This document shows positions 33,075 through 41,360 of a stretch of DNA of 64,000 bases, piece after piece. A program made the translations under genes and the position numbers. Position 1 is the first letter of the stretch. Every line of letters starts with the position of its first letter. A model generated the notes under the pieces. It saw only the letters and a program-made list of their open reading frames with translations, made no database searches and had not been told where the DNA came from. The stretch is from Streptomyces sp. B93. Lineage in GTDB: Bacteria > Actinomycetota > Actinomycetes > Streptomycetales > Streptomycetaceae. Location: assembly GCF_018070565.1 (NCBI RefSeq), contig NZ_JAGPXL010000029.1, positions 1-64,000 on the forward strand. The letters are read 5' to 3'.

Positions 33075-34387
33075 GCCGTGGCCTCCGCGGCGGCGCGGGC
33101 GGCGGCGGGCAGGGCGTCGGCGATCCGCTGGACGGCCCGCTCGTCATGGGCGGTGGAGACGAACCACGACTCGAAGGAGGAGGGCGGCAGATAGACGCCG
33201 CTCGCCAGCAGCGAGTGGAAGAACGCGGTGAACCGGAACGACTCCTGCGCCTTGGCGTCCTCGTAGTCGCGCACCGGCCGGTCGGTGAAGAAGACGGAGA
33301 ACATGTTGGAGGCGCTCTGGAGGGTGTGCGCGACCCCCTCCTTGCCGAGCGCCTCGGTCACCAGCGTCTGGATCTGCGCGGAGACGGCGTTGACCTTGTC
33401 GTAGGCGGCGTCGTCGAGCAGCCGCAGCTGCGCGAGCCCGGCGGCGGTGGCGACGGGGTTCCCGGACAGCGTGCCCGCCTGGTAGACGGGCCCGGCGGGA
33501 GCGAGGTGGGCCATCACATCGGCGCGCCCCCCGAAGGCGGCGGCGGGGAACCCGCCACCCATCACCTTCCCGAAGGTCATGAGGTCGGGCCGCACGCCGT
33601 CCACCCCGAACCACCCGCTGCGGCTGGTCCGGAACCCGGTCATGACCTCGTCGGAGATGTAGAGCGCCCCGTTCTCCGCGCAGGCGTCCTTGAGCCCCTG
33701 GTTGAACCCGGGCAGCGGCGGTACGACGCCCATGTTGCCCGGCGAGGCCTCGGTGATCACACAGGCGATCTCACCGGGATGGGCCCGGAAGGCGGCGTGC
33801 ACGGCTTCGAGGTCGTTGTACGGCAGCACGATGGTGTCGCCCGCCTGGGCGCCGGTGACGCCGGGGGTGTCGGGCAGCGCGAAGGTGGCGACCCCGGACC
33901 CGGCGGCGGCGAGCAGCGCGTCCACGTGCCCGTGGTAGCACCCGGCGAACTTGATCACCTTGGACCGCCCGGTGAACCCGCGGGCGAGCCGGATGGCGGA
34001 CATGGTCGCCTCGGTCCCACTGGAGACCAGCCGCACCTGCTCCACGGGCTCGATCCGCGCGACGATCTCCTCGGCGAGCGCGACCTCACCCTCACCGGGC
34101 GTACCGAAGGACGTACCGCGCGCCACGGCCTCCTGTACGGCGGCGATCACCTCGGGGTGCGAGTGCCCGAGGATCATCGGCCCCCAGGAGCACACGAGGT
34201 CGACGTACTCGCGTCCGTCCGCGTCCATCAGGTACGGACCGGTGCCGGACACCATGAACCGGGGCGTACCGCCCACCGCGCGGAAGGCCCGCACCGGGGA
34301 ATTCACGCCGCCCGGCGTGACGACGGCCGCACGGTCGAATAGAGCCTGCGAGGCAGGCGCGTCGTATGAATAGGGGGCTTCGCTCAT
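33071..34387 (-). CDS. hemL: Glutamate-1-semialdehyde 2,1-aminomutase
   Basis: 438 residues, the usual length. Class III aminotransferase fold with SSGTEATMSAIRLAR, KFAGCYHGH, Asp247 in SDEVMTGFR, and Lys274 in TFGKVMGGGFPAAAFGG as the pyridoxal phosphate Schiff-base residue. It isomerises glutamate-1-semialdehyde to 5-aminolevulinate for tetrapyrrole synthesis. It heads a two-gene unit with the downstream phosphatase. The 251 bases upstream (34388-34638) contain no recognised gene. Confidence 0.93.
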   Translation of the reverse strand: MSEAPYSYDAPASQALFDRAAVVTPGGVNSPVRAFRAVGGTPRFMVSGTGPYLMDADGREYVDLVCSWGPMILGHSHPEVIAAVQEAVARGTSFGTPGEGEVALAEEIVARIEPVEQVRLVSSGTEATMSAIRLARGFTGRSKVIKFAGCYHGHVDALLAAAGSGVATFALPDTPGVTGAQAGDTIVLPYNDLEAVHAAFRAHPGEIACVITEASPGNMGVVPPLPGFNQGLKDACAENGALYISDEVMTGFRTSRSGWFGVDGVRPDLMTFGKVMGGGFPAAAFGGRADVMAHLAPAGPVYQAGTLSGNPVATAAGLAQLRLLDDAAYDKVNAVSAQIQTLVTEALGKEGVAHTLQSASNMFSVFFTDRPVRDYEDAKAQESFRFTAFFHSLLASGVYLPPSSFESWFVSTAHDERAVQRIADALPAAARAAAEATA

Positions 34388-34638
34388 GACCTGCGACTTC
34401 TCCGACTTCTCGGACTCCGGTTGACGGGGACCTCCTCAGGGTAGGCCAGCGCCCCACCCCGACCGGGAGCGAATATGTCTGATCAATCCACCACCATCTG
34501 CGAGACTGCTGCGAGGACCCCGCGGACAGGTGTTTCCGCGCGCACGTTTCGGCGAGCGGCCGTGGGGGAGGTCACTGACACGATGATCGGGTTGCGCGGC
34601 GGGCGCCACGCGTCCTAGAAAAGCAGTCGGGTGGAGAT

Positions 34639-35241
34639 ATGCATCGCGGTGGCGGACTGGGCGAGGGGACTGACGACCTGGGTCCTCGACGTGCCCGGCG
34701 GGGAAGGCACCGGCGCGACGCGGAGGAAACAACCGAAACACGTCGGACACCGGACGGACCGGGCGTTCCCGGCGTACCGAGTGAGCGCAGGAATGGTGGT
34801 CGGGTGGGGGTGACGTACAAGTACTTCGGCGCACCGGACGGCGCGACCGCGGCCCGCGTCCCGATCTCGATGCGCCCCGAGGAACTCGGCGGCGACGAGC
34901 TGGGCATGAACGGCATGTTCACCAAGATCAAGCCGGAGACCATGGCCGCCATGGTCCTCACCGGCATCGAAGGCGTCCCCCTCCACAAGGTGCCCCCGCT
35001 GGAGCTGGTCGTCCTCCACCCCGACTACGCCGTCGTCAAGCTCCCCATGACCGTCGTCGACCCCCTCCGCGGCATCGGCGAGGAGGCCGTCGGCGCCGCC
35101 GCCTTCATCTGGTCCACGGTCCCGGACCGCGGCGGCCCCCGCGACGCGTTCAACGTCTACCAGCTGCTGCACGAGTGGCAGGACTTCAGCCATCGGTTGC
35201 ATGAGGCGGGGCACCAGCCTTATTGCCTGGTGTGGCCCTGA
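34639..35241 (+). CDS. Conserved Streptomyces hypothetical protein
   Basis: 200 residues from the ATG at 34639, chosen because GGTGGAG lies six bases upstream. A GTG at 34810, giving a 143-residue protein starting VTYKYFGAPDGATAARV, is an alternative with a poorer binding site. The first 57 residues are basic and probably disordered (RRARRGRHRRDAEETTETRR). The rest is a compact domain: ISMRPEELGGDELGMNGMF, VLTGIEGVPLHKVPPLELVV, DYAVVKLPMTVVDPLRG, HEWQDFSHRLHEAGHQPY. No motif reveals function. It diverges from hemL. Confidence 0.72.
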   Translation: MHRGGGLGEGTDDLGPRRARRGRHRRDAEETTETRRTPDGPGVPGVPSERRNGGRVGVTYKYFGAPDGATAARVPISMRPEELGGDELGMNGMFTKIKPETMAAMVLTGIEGVPLHKVPPLELVVLHPDYAVVKLPMTVVDPLRGIGEEAVGAAAFIWSTVPDRGGPRDAFNVYQLLHEWQDFSHRLHEAGHQPYCLVWP

Positions 35242-35314
35242 GCTGCTGGTCAGGAGTGTGACGGGGCGGCTGTAGGCCCAGCAAAGGGCGCGGCTGGTGG
35301 CGCTGCTTGCGCGT

Positions 35315-35352
35315 GAACGGGGCCGCGACCGGGCCCCGTTCCGGTCGCGGCC
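35315..35352. terminator. Two overlapping, mutually exclusive hairpins between convergent genes
   Basis: GAACGGGGCC (35315-35324) pairs perfectly with 35332-35341. GGCCGCGACCGG (35321-35332) pairs perfectly with CCGGTCGCGGCC (35341-35352). The arms share bases, so only one stem can form at a time. They lie between the end of the conserved hypothetical gene and the end of arsI, most simply as a bidirectional terminator. The rest of this 140-base gap shows nothing else. Confidence 0.65.
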
Positions 35353-35381
35353 GGGGTGGTGGGCGTCCGGGGCGTGGAAGG

Positions 35382-35786
35382 TCAGCAGCAGGTACCGGTC
35401 GCGGTGGGCTCCGGTGCCGGAGTGTCGGCCTTCACGACGTACACCTCCCAGCGTTCGCTGCCGGGACCCCGTACCCAGACCTTGTCCTGGAGGGCATGGC
35501 AGCAGGTGGTGTCGTTCTCCTCGCGGGTGGTGAGACCGGCGTCGGTGAGGCGGGCGGTGGCGGCGTGGACCTCGTCGGTGGTGGCCACCTCGACGCCGAG
35601 GTGGTCCAGGCGGGTCTCCTCACCCGGCTCGCCCTGGAAGAGGACGAGCTTGAGCGGGGGCTCGGCGATGGCGAAGTTGGCGTAGCCGTCGCGGAGTTTG
35701 GCGGGCTCGGCGTCGAACAGCTTGCCGTAGAAGCTGATCGCCGCCTGGAGGTCGGGTACGCGGAGGGCGAGTTGCACGCGGGACAT
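35382..35786 (-). CDS. arsI: ArsI/CadI family dioxygenase-like VOC protein
   Basis: 134 residues from the ATG at 35786 with GGAGGTACGTC upstream. Vicinal-oxygen-chelate fold: SRVQLALRVPDLQAAISFYG, RLDHLGVEVATTDEV with a metal-binding His, and RWEVYVVKADT with the final Glu. The diagnostic cysteines DTTCCHALQDKVWV and a C-terminal GTCC are present, matching ArsI-type non-haem-iron C-As lyases or CadI metal-induced proteins. Placed directly after the ArsO-like gene in the arsenic cluster, it may break organoarsenical bonds or bind metal. Confidence 0.85.
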   Translation of the reverse strand: MSRVQLALRVPDLQAAISFYGKLFDAEPAKLRDGYANFAIAEPPLKLVLFQGEPGEETRLDHLGVEVATTDEVHAATARLTDAGLTTREENDTTCCHALQDKVWVRGPGSERWEVYVVKADTPAPEPTATGTCC

Positions 35787-35820
35787 GACGTACCTCCTGG
35801 TAGGTGGACGGGGACTGGGG

Positions 35821-37212
35821 TCAGCCGCAGCAGCCGCCCGCCGGGGCTTCCTCGGCGGTGGCACCGGCTGCCGCGGGCGCACCGAGCTGGACGAGCTGCG
35901 GCGCGGGCGCACAGCAGCCGCCGCCGTCGGTCTGCTGGGTGTCGGGGGCGTCGAACAGGCCGGCCCCGCCGCAGACTCCGGTCTCGGGGAGGGTGAGTTC
36001 GACGCGGTCGGCGGAGTCGAGGTCGCCCGCGATCGCGGCGACGACGGAGCGGACCTGCTCGTAGCCGGTCATGGCGAGGAACGTCGGGGCACGGCCGTAG
36101 GACTTCATGCCGACGAGGTAGATGCCCTGTTCGGGATGGGACAGCTCGCGGTGGCCGTGCGGGTAGACGGTGCCGCAGGAGTGCTGGTTGGGGTCGATCA
36201 GCGGGGCGAGCTGGAGCGGGGCCTGGAGCCGTTCGTCGAGGCCGAGGCGGATCTCCGAGAGGAACGACAGGTCGGGGCGGAAACCGGTCAGCACGATCAC
36301 CTCGTCGACCGGGTCCAGGCGGCGGCCGTCCTCGCCGACCAGGACCAGACGGCCGTCACCGTCGCGTTCGAACGCCTCGGTGCGGAAGCCCGTGACCGCG
36401 TCGGCGTAACCCTCGTCGACGGCGGCCTTGGCCGCAAGGCCCAGCGCACCGCGGGCGGGCAGCTGGTCGGCCTCGCCGCCGCCGAACGTGGAGCCGGAGA
36501 TGCCGCGGCGCAGCACCCACACCGCGTGCGTTCCCTTGCCGTCCTCGGACTTGGCCAGCTCGGCGAGGTAGGCGAGCGCGGTGAACGCGGAGGCGCCGGA
36601 GCCGATCACGGCGGTGCGCCTGCCCGCGTGACGGGCGCGGACGACGGGGTCCTTGAGGTCGGGGACGCGGTAGGTCACGCGGTCGGCCGCCGCCTGCTCG
36701 CCGAGCGCGGGCAGACCGCTGCCACCGGCCGGGGAGGGGGTGGTCCAGGTGCCGGAGGCGTCGATGACCGCGCGGGCGAGGACCCGCTCCTCGCGGCCGT
36801 CGGCGTACTCGGCATGGACGACGAACGGCTGGGCCGCACGGTCGGCGTCGACGATCCGGTCGCGGCCCGAGCGGGAGACACCGGTGACCGTGGCGCCGAG
36901 GCGGACCCGGTCGCCGAGGACGTCGGCGAGGGGCCGCAGGTACCGCTCCGCCCAGTCCCCGCCGGACGGGTACGCCGCCGGGTCGGGGCGCGTCCAGCCC
37001 GTGGGGGCGAGGAGCTTCTCGGCGGCCGGGTCGACGACTTCGCCCCAGGGGGAGAACAGGCGTACGTGGCTCCACTCACGAACGGCCGCACCGGCACCGT
37101 CGCCCGATTCCAGCACGAGCGGCTCGATGCCGCGCTCGACGAGGTGTGCGGCGGCGGCGAGTCCGGTGGGGCCGGCTCCGATGACGACGACGGGGAGCTG
37201 CTGGGTGCTCAT
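35821..37212 (-). CDS. ArsO-like flavin-dependent monooxygenase
   Basis: 463 residues from the ATG at 37212 (GGAG upstream). FAD-binding GxGxxG in VVVIGAGPTGLAAAAHLVERG (in blocks), a second nucleotide site TAVIGSGASAFTALAYL, and the flavin-monooxygenase-like VIVLTGFRPDLSFLSEIRLGL. The C-terminal 50 residues are Cys-rich (ETGVCGGAG, DGGGCCAPA, AGGCCG end), suggesting metalloid binding. In Streptomyces arsenic clusters such proteins are called ArsO; the reaction is not settled. It precedes arsI by 34 bases and diverges from arsR. Confidence 0.78.
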   Translation of the reverse strand: MSTQQLPVVVIGAGPTGLAAAAHLVERGIEPLVLESGDGAGAAVREWSHVRLFSPWGEVVDPAAEKLLAPTGWTRPDPAAYPSGGDWAERYLRPLADVLGDRVRLGATVTGVSRSGRDRIVDADRAAQPFVVHAEYADGREERVLARAVIDASGTWTTPSPAGGSGLPALGEQAAADRVTYRVPDLKDPVVRARHAGRRTAVIGSGASAFTALAYLAELAKSEDGKGTHAVWVLRRGISGSTFGGGEADQLPARGALGLAAKAAVDEGYADAVTGFRTEAFERDGDGRLVLVGEDGRRLDPVDEVIVLTGFRPDLSFLSEIRLGLDERLQAPLQLAPLIDPNQHSCGTVYPHGHRELSHPEQGIYLVGMKSYGRAPTFLAMTGYEQVRSVVAAIAGDLDSADRVELTLPETGVCGGAGLFDAPDTQQTDGGGCCAPAPQLVQLGAPAAAGATAEEAPAGGCCG

Positions 37213-37273
37213 CAGGTGTCGAACTCCTGTTTTGATGGACGTCGATGTATCGCGCTGCCAGCATGGCACCTGT

Positions 37274-37368
37274 TTCGATGTGCGTCAACATAGACGTTTA
37301 TCGAAATTGAGCGTTCCAGTGGGGAGGCACCGCTGGTTTGACGTGTGTCAACATAGATGCATGTCGAA
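37274..37368. promoter_or_regulatory. ArsR-type operator sites between arsO and arsR
   Basis: Two 22-base direct repeats beginning GTCAACATAGA lie at 37284-37305 and 37347-37368 (18 of 22 positions identical). The first is also bounded by the inverted repeat TTCGAT (37274-37279)/ATCGAA (37300-37305). The second spans the arsR start codon at 37361. The A/T-rich spacer would hold divergent promoters controlled by the adjacent ArsR. Sites seen, function inferred. Confidence 0.62.
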
Positions 37369-37741
37369 TACCGAGATGCTGCCCTTGCTCGACGCCGTCG
37401 ACGGTCAGGTCGTCGCGCCGTGCTGTCCGCCGCTCACCGAGCGGCCGTTCACCGCCCAGGAGGCCGAGACCGCCGCGGCGATGTTCAAGGCGCTGGGCGA
37501 TCCGGTGCGGCTGCGGCTGTTCTCCGCCGTCGCCTCCCATGAGGGCGGGGAGGCGTGCGTGTGCGACATCTCCGACGTCGGGGTCTCCCAGCCGACCGTC
37601 TCCCACCACCTGAAGAAGCTCAAGGAGGCCGGGCTGCTCACCTCCGAGCGACGCGGCACCTGGGTCTACTACCGGGTCGAGCCGTCCGTGCTCGCCACCA
37701 TGGGCAGGCTGCTCACCGGCACCGGCCGCGCACCGGCCTGA
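37361..37741 (+). CDS. arsR: ArsR family repressor (arsenic-responsive)
   Basis: 126 residues from the ATG at 37361. Winged helix-turn-helix with MFKALGDPVRLRLFSAVA, VSQPTVSHHLKKLKEAGLL and RRGTWVYYRVE. Cys66 and Cys68 in ACVCDISD are the metalloid-binding pair of ArsR3-type sensors; Cys21/Cys22 (APCCPPL) may add a ligand. No ribosome binding site precedes the ATG and an operator-like repeat overlaps it, so the mRNA may be leaderless. It probably represses arsO-arsI and itself. It ends 9 bases from the convergent acr3 stop. Confidence 0.9.
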   Translation: MSNTEMLPLLDAVDGQVVAPCCPPLTERPFTAQEAETAAAMFKALGDPVRLRLFSAVASHEGGEACVCDISDVGVSQPTVSHHLKKLKEAGLLTSERRGTWVYYRVEPSVLATMGRLLTGTGRAPA

Positions 37742-37750
37742 CCGCCGTGA

Positions 37751-38839
37751 TCAACCCCGCCGCGCGGTGGTGAACCTGCGCCGCCAGGCCAGCGAGACGT
37801 ACACCAGCGCCACGAGCACCGGCACCTCGATCAGCGGGCCGACGACGCCGGACAGGGCCTGGCCCGAGGTGACGCCGAAGGTGGCGATGGCGACCGCGAT
37901 GGCCAGCTCGAAGTTGTTGCCCGCCGCGGTGAAGGCGAGGGTGGCGGTGCGGTCGTAGGCGAGTCCGAGGGCCTTGCCGAGGGCGAAGGTGCCGAACCAC
38001 ATCACCGCGAAGTAGACCAGCAGCGGCAAGGCGATGCGGGCGACGTCCAGCGGCTGCGAGGTGATCGTCTTCCCCTGGAGGGCGAAGAGGATGACGATCG
38101 TGAAGAGCAGGCCGTACAGCGCCCAGGGGCCGATCCTCGGCAGGAAACCGGTCTCGTACTTCTCACGGCCGAGCTTCCGCTCTCCGATACGGCGGGTCAG
38201 GAAACCCGCGACCAGCGGGACGCCGAGGAAGATGACCACGTTCAGGGCGATCTTCCACATGGAGATGTCCAGGCGCTCGCCGTCGCCGAGGCCGAGCCAG
38301 CCGGGGAGCAGGTCGAGGTAGAACCAGCCCAGCAGGCCGAACGCCAGCACCTGGAAGATGCTGTTCAGAGCGACGAGGACGGCCGCGGCTTCGCGGTCGC
38401 CGCAGGCGAGGTCGTTCCAGATGATGACCATGGCGATGCAGCGCGCGAGGCCGACGATGATCAGGCCGGTGCGGTACTCGGGCAGGTCCGGCAGGAAGAT
38501 CCAGGCCAGCGCGAACATCACCGCGGGCCCGAGGACCCAGTTGATGACCAGGGAGGAGACCATCAGCTTCCGGTCGCCGGTGACCGCGTCCAGCCGGTCG
38601 TAGCGGACCTTGGCCAGGACCGGGTACATCATGACCAGCAGGCCGAGCGCGATCGGCAGGGAGATCCCGCCGACCTCCACCTTCGCCAGGGCGTCGTTCA
38701 GCCCGGGGACCACGCGCCCGAGCCCGAGGCCGACGGCCATGGCGAGCAGGATCCACACGGCCAGGTAGCGGTCGAGGGTGGAGAGCTTGGCGACGACGGA
38801 CGCATCCGGTGTCGTCGCGGACGCTTCGGTGCGGGTCAC
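37751..38839 (-). CDS. ACR3 family arsenite efflux transporter
   Basis: 362 residues from a GTG at 38839 that overlaps the stop of the second ArsR gene (GTGA). Ten transmembrane helices of the bile acid/arsenite transporter fold. Signature regions are GLARCIAMVIIWNDLACGD with the conserved Cys used for arsenite recognition, ALNSIFQVLAFG and FTAAGNNFELAIAVAIATFG. It exports As(III), and possibly Sb(III), driven by the membrane potential. Coupled translation with its repressor fits metalloid induction. Often named arsB or acr3. Confidence 0.92.
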   Translation of the reverse strand: MTRTEASATTPDASVVAKLSTLDRYLAVWILLAMAVGLGLGRVVPGLNDALAKVEVGGISLPIALGLLVMMYPVLAKVRYDRLDAVTGDRKLMVSSLVINWVLGPAVMFALAWIFLPDLPEYRTGLIIVGLARCIAMVIIWNDLACGDREAAAVLVALNSIFQVLAFGLLGWFYLDLLPGWLGLGDGERLDISMWKIALNVVIFLGVPLVAGFLTRRIGERKLGREKYETGFLPRIGPWALYGLLFTIVILFALQGKTITSQPLDVARIALPLLVYFAVMWFGTFALGKALGLAYDRTATLAFTAAGNNFELAIAVAIATFGVTSGQALSGVVGPLIEVPVLVALVYVSLAWRRRFTTARRG

Positions 38840-39144
38840 GGGCAGGCCCTCTTGTTCTCGGCGGCACCACGGGCGGACTCGGCCAGTTCGGCGAACTGGC
38901 CGGCGAGCGAGGCGATGACGTCGGGGCGCAGCTTGTAGTACGTGTACCGGCCGCACGGCTCGGTCTCCACGACCCCGGCCTCGCGCAGCACTCTCAGGTG
39001 GTTGGAGAGGTTGGTCTGCCGGGCCCCGGTCTCCTCGACGAGGTGGGTGGTGCACAGCGTCTCGCGGGCGAGCAGGGTCACGATCCGGAGCCTGAGCGGG
39101 TCGGCCAGCACCCGGATCAGGTCAGTGTCGACTGACGTCATCAT
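38836..39144 (-). CDS. Second ArsR family repressor
   Basis: 102 residues beginning MMTSVDTD. Winged helix-turn-helix with LADPLRLRIVTLLA, ARQTNLSNHLRVLREAGVV and GRYTYYKLR. Its cysteines (Cys31 in LCTTHL, Cys64 in EPCGRY, Cys101 near the end) are arranged differently from the first ArsR and resemble CmtR-like sites, so it may sense a different thiophilic metal or use another geometry. The inverted repeat GTCAGT-GTCG-ACTGAC (39121-39136) at its own start may be its operator. It is coupled to the acr3 gene. Confidence 0.88.
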   Translation of the reverse strand: MMTSVDTDLIRVLADPLRLRIVTLLARETLCTTHLVEETGARQTNLSNHLRVLREAGVVETEPCGRYTYYKLRPDVIASLAGQFAELAESARGAAENKRACP

Positions 39145-39231
39145 GGGCTGATACTGTCACATCACCCGACGCTGACACCAGCCGGGGCTGACCTACAGTC
39201 CGTCACGTCAGGCCCGTCGAAAGGGTCTTCC

Positions 39232-39867
39232 ATGTCCTCCGCCCCCTCCCCCGCCCTGCCCGACGAGCGCCTTGCCGCCGGCGCCGCCCGGCTGGCCACT
39301 CGGCACGCCGGCCGGTTCGCCGTCGAAACCGTGCAAGGCCTCCTCGCCGACTCCTACCTGCGGCTGGCCGCCACCGCACGGGTCAGCACCCACCTGGTGG
39401 TGCTGGCCGAGCGGTTCGCGGCCGAGCGCCTCGACGCCCTCGCCCACGTCGAGGGCACGCCGGGCGTGGGGCTGCCACGGGTGCTGTTCGTGTGCAGCCA
39501 CAACGCCGGACGCTCCCAGCTCGCGGCCGCACTCCTGGAGCACCGGGCGACCGGCCGGGTCACCGTCTCCTCGGCGGGCACGCACCCGGCGGCCGAGGTC
39601 GAGCCCCACATCGCGCAGGTCCTCACCGAGGTGGGCGCCGATCTCGCCGGGGCGTTCCCCAAGCCGCTGACCGACGAGGTCGTACGGGCCGCCGACATCG
39701 TCATCACGATGGGCTGCGGGGACGCCTGCCCGGTCGTGCCCGGCCGCCGCTATCTGGACTGGCCGGTGGCCGATCCCGACGGCGCCGCCCTCGGAGTCGT
39801 ACGCCGGATCCGCGACGACATCGACGCCCGCGTCGCCGACCTGCTCGCCAGCCTGCCGGGCGCCTGA
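39232..39867 (+). CDS. Arsenate reductase-like protein with N-terminal helical domain
   Basis: 211 residues. A three-helix domain (about 10-75, with HAGRFAVETVQGLLADSYLRLA in blocks) precedes a low-molecular-weight tyrosine-phosphatase-fold arsenate reductase domain. Cys88 starts the catalytic loop CSHNAGRS, and ITMGCGDACPVVPGRRYLDW supplies the resolving cysteines. The N-terminal domain is found on some actinobacterial ArsC proteins (family knowledge). It diverges from the second arsR, and a shorter ArsC follows 77 bases later. Confidence 0.87.
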   Translation: MSSAPSPALPDERLAAGAARLATRHAGRFAVETVQGLLADSYLRLAATARVSTHLVVLAERFAAERLDALAHVEGTPGVGLPRVLFVCSHNAGRSQLAAALLEHRATGRVTVSSAGTHPAAEVEPHIAQVLTEVGADLAGAFPKPLTDEVVRAADIVITMGCGDACPVVPGRRYLDWPVADPDGAALGVVRRIRDDIDARVADLLASLPGA

Positions 39868-39944
39868 ACCCTTTCCGCACCACCCGTCAACCGCCTGCCC
39901 AGATCCGCCCATCACCTCCCCACCGCCTCGTGAAGGAAGAACGC

Positions 39945-40364
39945 ATGTCCTCCGCTCCGCTCGCCTCCGTGCTGTTCGTCTGCGTCCACAACGCCGGCCG
40001 CTCGCAGATGGCCGCCGGATTCCTCCAGCACCTCGCGGGCGACCGCGTCGAGGTTCGCTCCGCCGGCTCTCTCCCCGGCGACCGGGTCAACCCGGCCGCC
40101 GTCGAGGCGATGAAGGAAGTCGGCGTCGACATCTCCGCCGCCGAACCGAAGGTCCTGACGACCGAGGCCGTCCAGGCGTCCGACTACGTGATCACCATGG
40201 GGTGCGGGGACGCCTGCCCGGTGTTCCCCGGCAAGAAGTACCTCGACTGGGCCCTGGAGGACCCCGCGGGCAAGGGCGTCGAGGCCGTCCGCCCGATCCG
40301 CGACGAGATCAGGACCCGCATCGAGGCCCTCGTCGCCGAGATCGACGCGAAGCGGGAGGCGTGA
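39945..40364 (+). CDS. arsC: Arsenate reductase ArsC (thioredoxin-coupled type)
   Basis: 139 residues from the ATG at 39945 with GAAGGAAGAACGC upstream. Catalytic Cys13 in CVHNAGRS, and Cys87/Cys91 in MGCGDACPVFPGKKYLDW, form the three-cysteine relay of thioredoxin- or mycothiol-linked arsenate reductases. It reduces arsenate to arsenite, which the ACR3 pump then exports. It is close in sequence to the C-terminal domain of the preceding gene, suggesting an old tandem duplication. Confidence 0.92.
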   Translation: MSSAPLASVLFVCVHNAGRSQMAAGFLQHLAGDRVEVRSAGSLPGDRVNPAAVEAMKEVGVDISAAEPKVLTTEAVQASDYVITMGCGDACPVFPGKKYLDWALEDPAGKGVEAVRPIRDEIRTRIEALVAEIDAKREA

Positions 40365-40544
40365 CGCCGTCGGCTGCCGCGCGGTCGAACGGCGCCCCCC
40401 TCCCTGTGTCTTCCGCTCCGCACTTGCCAGGCATGTAGTCTCACAATCTCGCTTCTGCGGCACCCGGAGTGACTTTCCCCTTGCACCTGCGGCATTATCG
40501 TGCGCGTAAGCGCGTCCGTCAGGAGCAGAGGGAGTGGATCCGTG

Positions 40545-41360
40545 ATGCCCCGTTCCGGAGGCTGGATGCGCCGTGGGCGCCTGGGGGTGGCCGGGGTGGT
40601 CGCCGGTGCCCTGCTGGGGCTGGGTGCCTGTTCGTCGCCCGGCTCCGACGCCTCCGCGCGGTCGGACGGTGCCTCGGGGAAGCCGTCCGGGGAGGTGACC
40701 GTCTTCGCCGCCGCCTCGCTGAAGGAGAGCTTCACGACACTGGGCGAGCGGTTCGAGGAGCGGTACCCCGGCACCGAGGTGACCTTCAGCTTCGGCGGCA
40801 GCGACGCCCTCGCCGCGAGCATCACCGGTGGCGCCCCGGCGGACGTGTTCGCCTCGGCCAGCCCCAGGACGATGGAGATCGTCACCGCTGCCGGTGCCGC
40901 GTCCGGCAAGCCCGCCGTCTTCGTCCGCAACCAGCTGGAGATCGCCACCCTGCCGGGCAACCCGGACGGGATCGCGTCCCTGAAGGACCTCACCGGGTCC
41001 GGGCTGAAGGTCGTCCTGTGCGACGAGTCGGTGCCGTGCGGGGCCGCGGCGCGGCAGGCGCTGGACGCGAGCGGGCTGAAGCTCACGCCGGTCTCCTACG
41101 AGGAGGACGTCAAGTCCGCCCTCAACAAGGTGGTGCTGAAGGAGGCCGACGCCGCCCTCGTCTACCGGACCGATGTGCGGGCGGCCGGGGACAAGGTGGA
41201 GGGCGTGGACTTCCCCGAGTCGGCCGACGCCGTCAACGACTACCCGATCACCCTGCTCGAGGAGTCGGGGAACACCGCGACCGCCGAGGCGTTCATCCGG
41301 TTCGTGCGGTCCGGGGAGGGGCAGCGGGTGCTGACCGGGGCGGGGTTCCTCCAGCCGTGA
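40545..41360 (+). CDS. modA: Molybdate ABC transporter substrate-binding lipoprotein
   Basis: 271 residues from the ATG at 40545 (GAGGGAG upstream; a GTG three bases earlier is equally possible). Lipoprotein signal with lipobox LGAC. The ModA fold is shown by EVTVFAAASLKESFTTLGERF (in part), TFSFGGSDALAASITGGAPADVFASAS with oxyanion-binding serines, and DAALVYRTDV. It delivers molybdate, or tungstate, to ModBC encoded directly downstream with start/stop overlaps. The 180 bases before it contain no gene; a MoO-type operator was not recognised. Confidence 0.9.
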   Translation: MPRSGGWMRRGRLGVAGVVAGALLGLGACSSPGSDASARSDGASGKPSGEVTVFAAASLKESFTTLGERFEERYPGTEVTFSFGGSDALAASITGGAPADVFASASPRTMEIVTAAGAASGKPAVFVRNQLEIATLPGNPDGIASLKDLTGSGLKVVLCDESVPCGAAARQALDASGLKLTPVSYEEDVKSALNKVVLKEADAALVYRTDVRAAGDKVEGVDFPESADAVNDYPITLLEESGNTATAEAFIRFVRSGEGQRVLTGAGFLQP

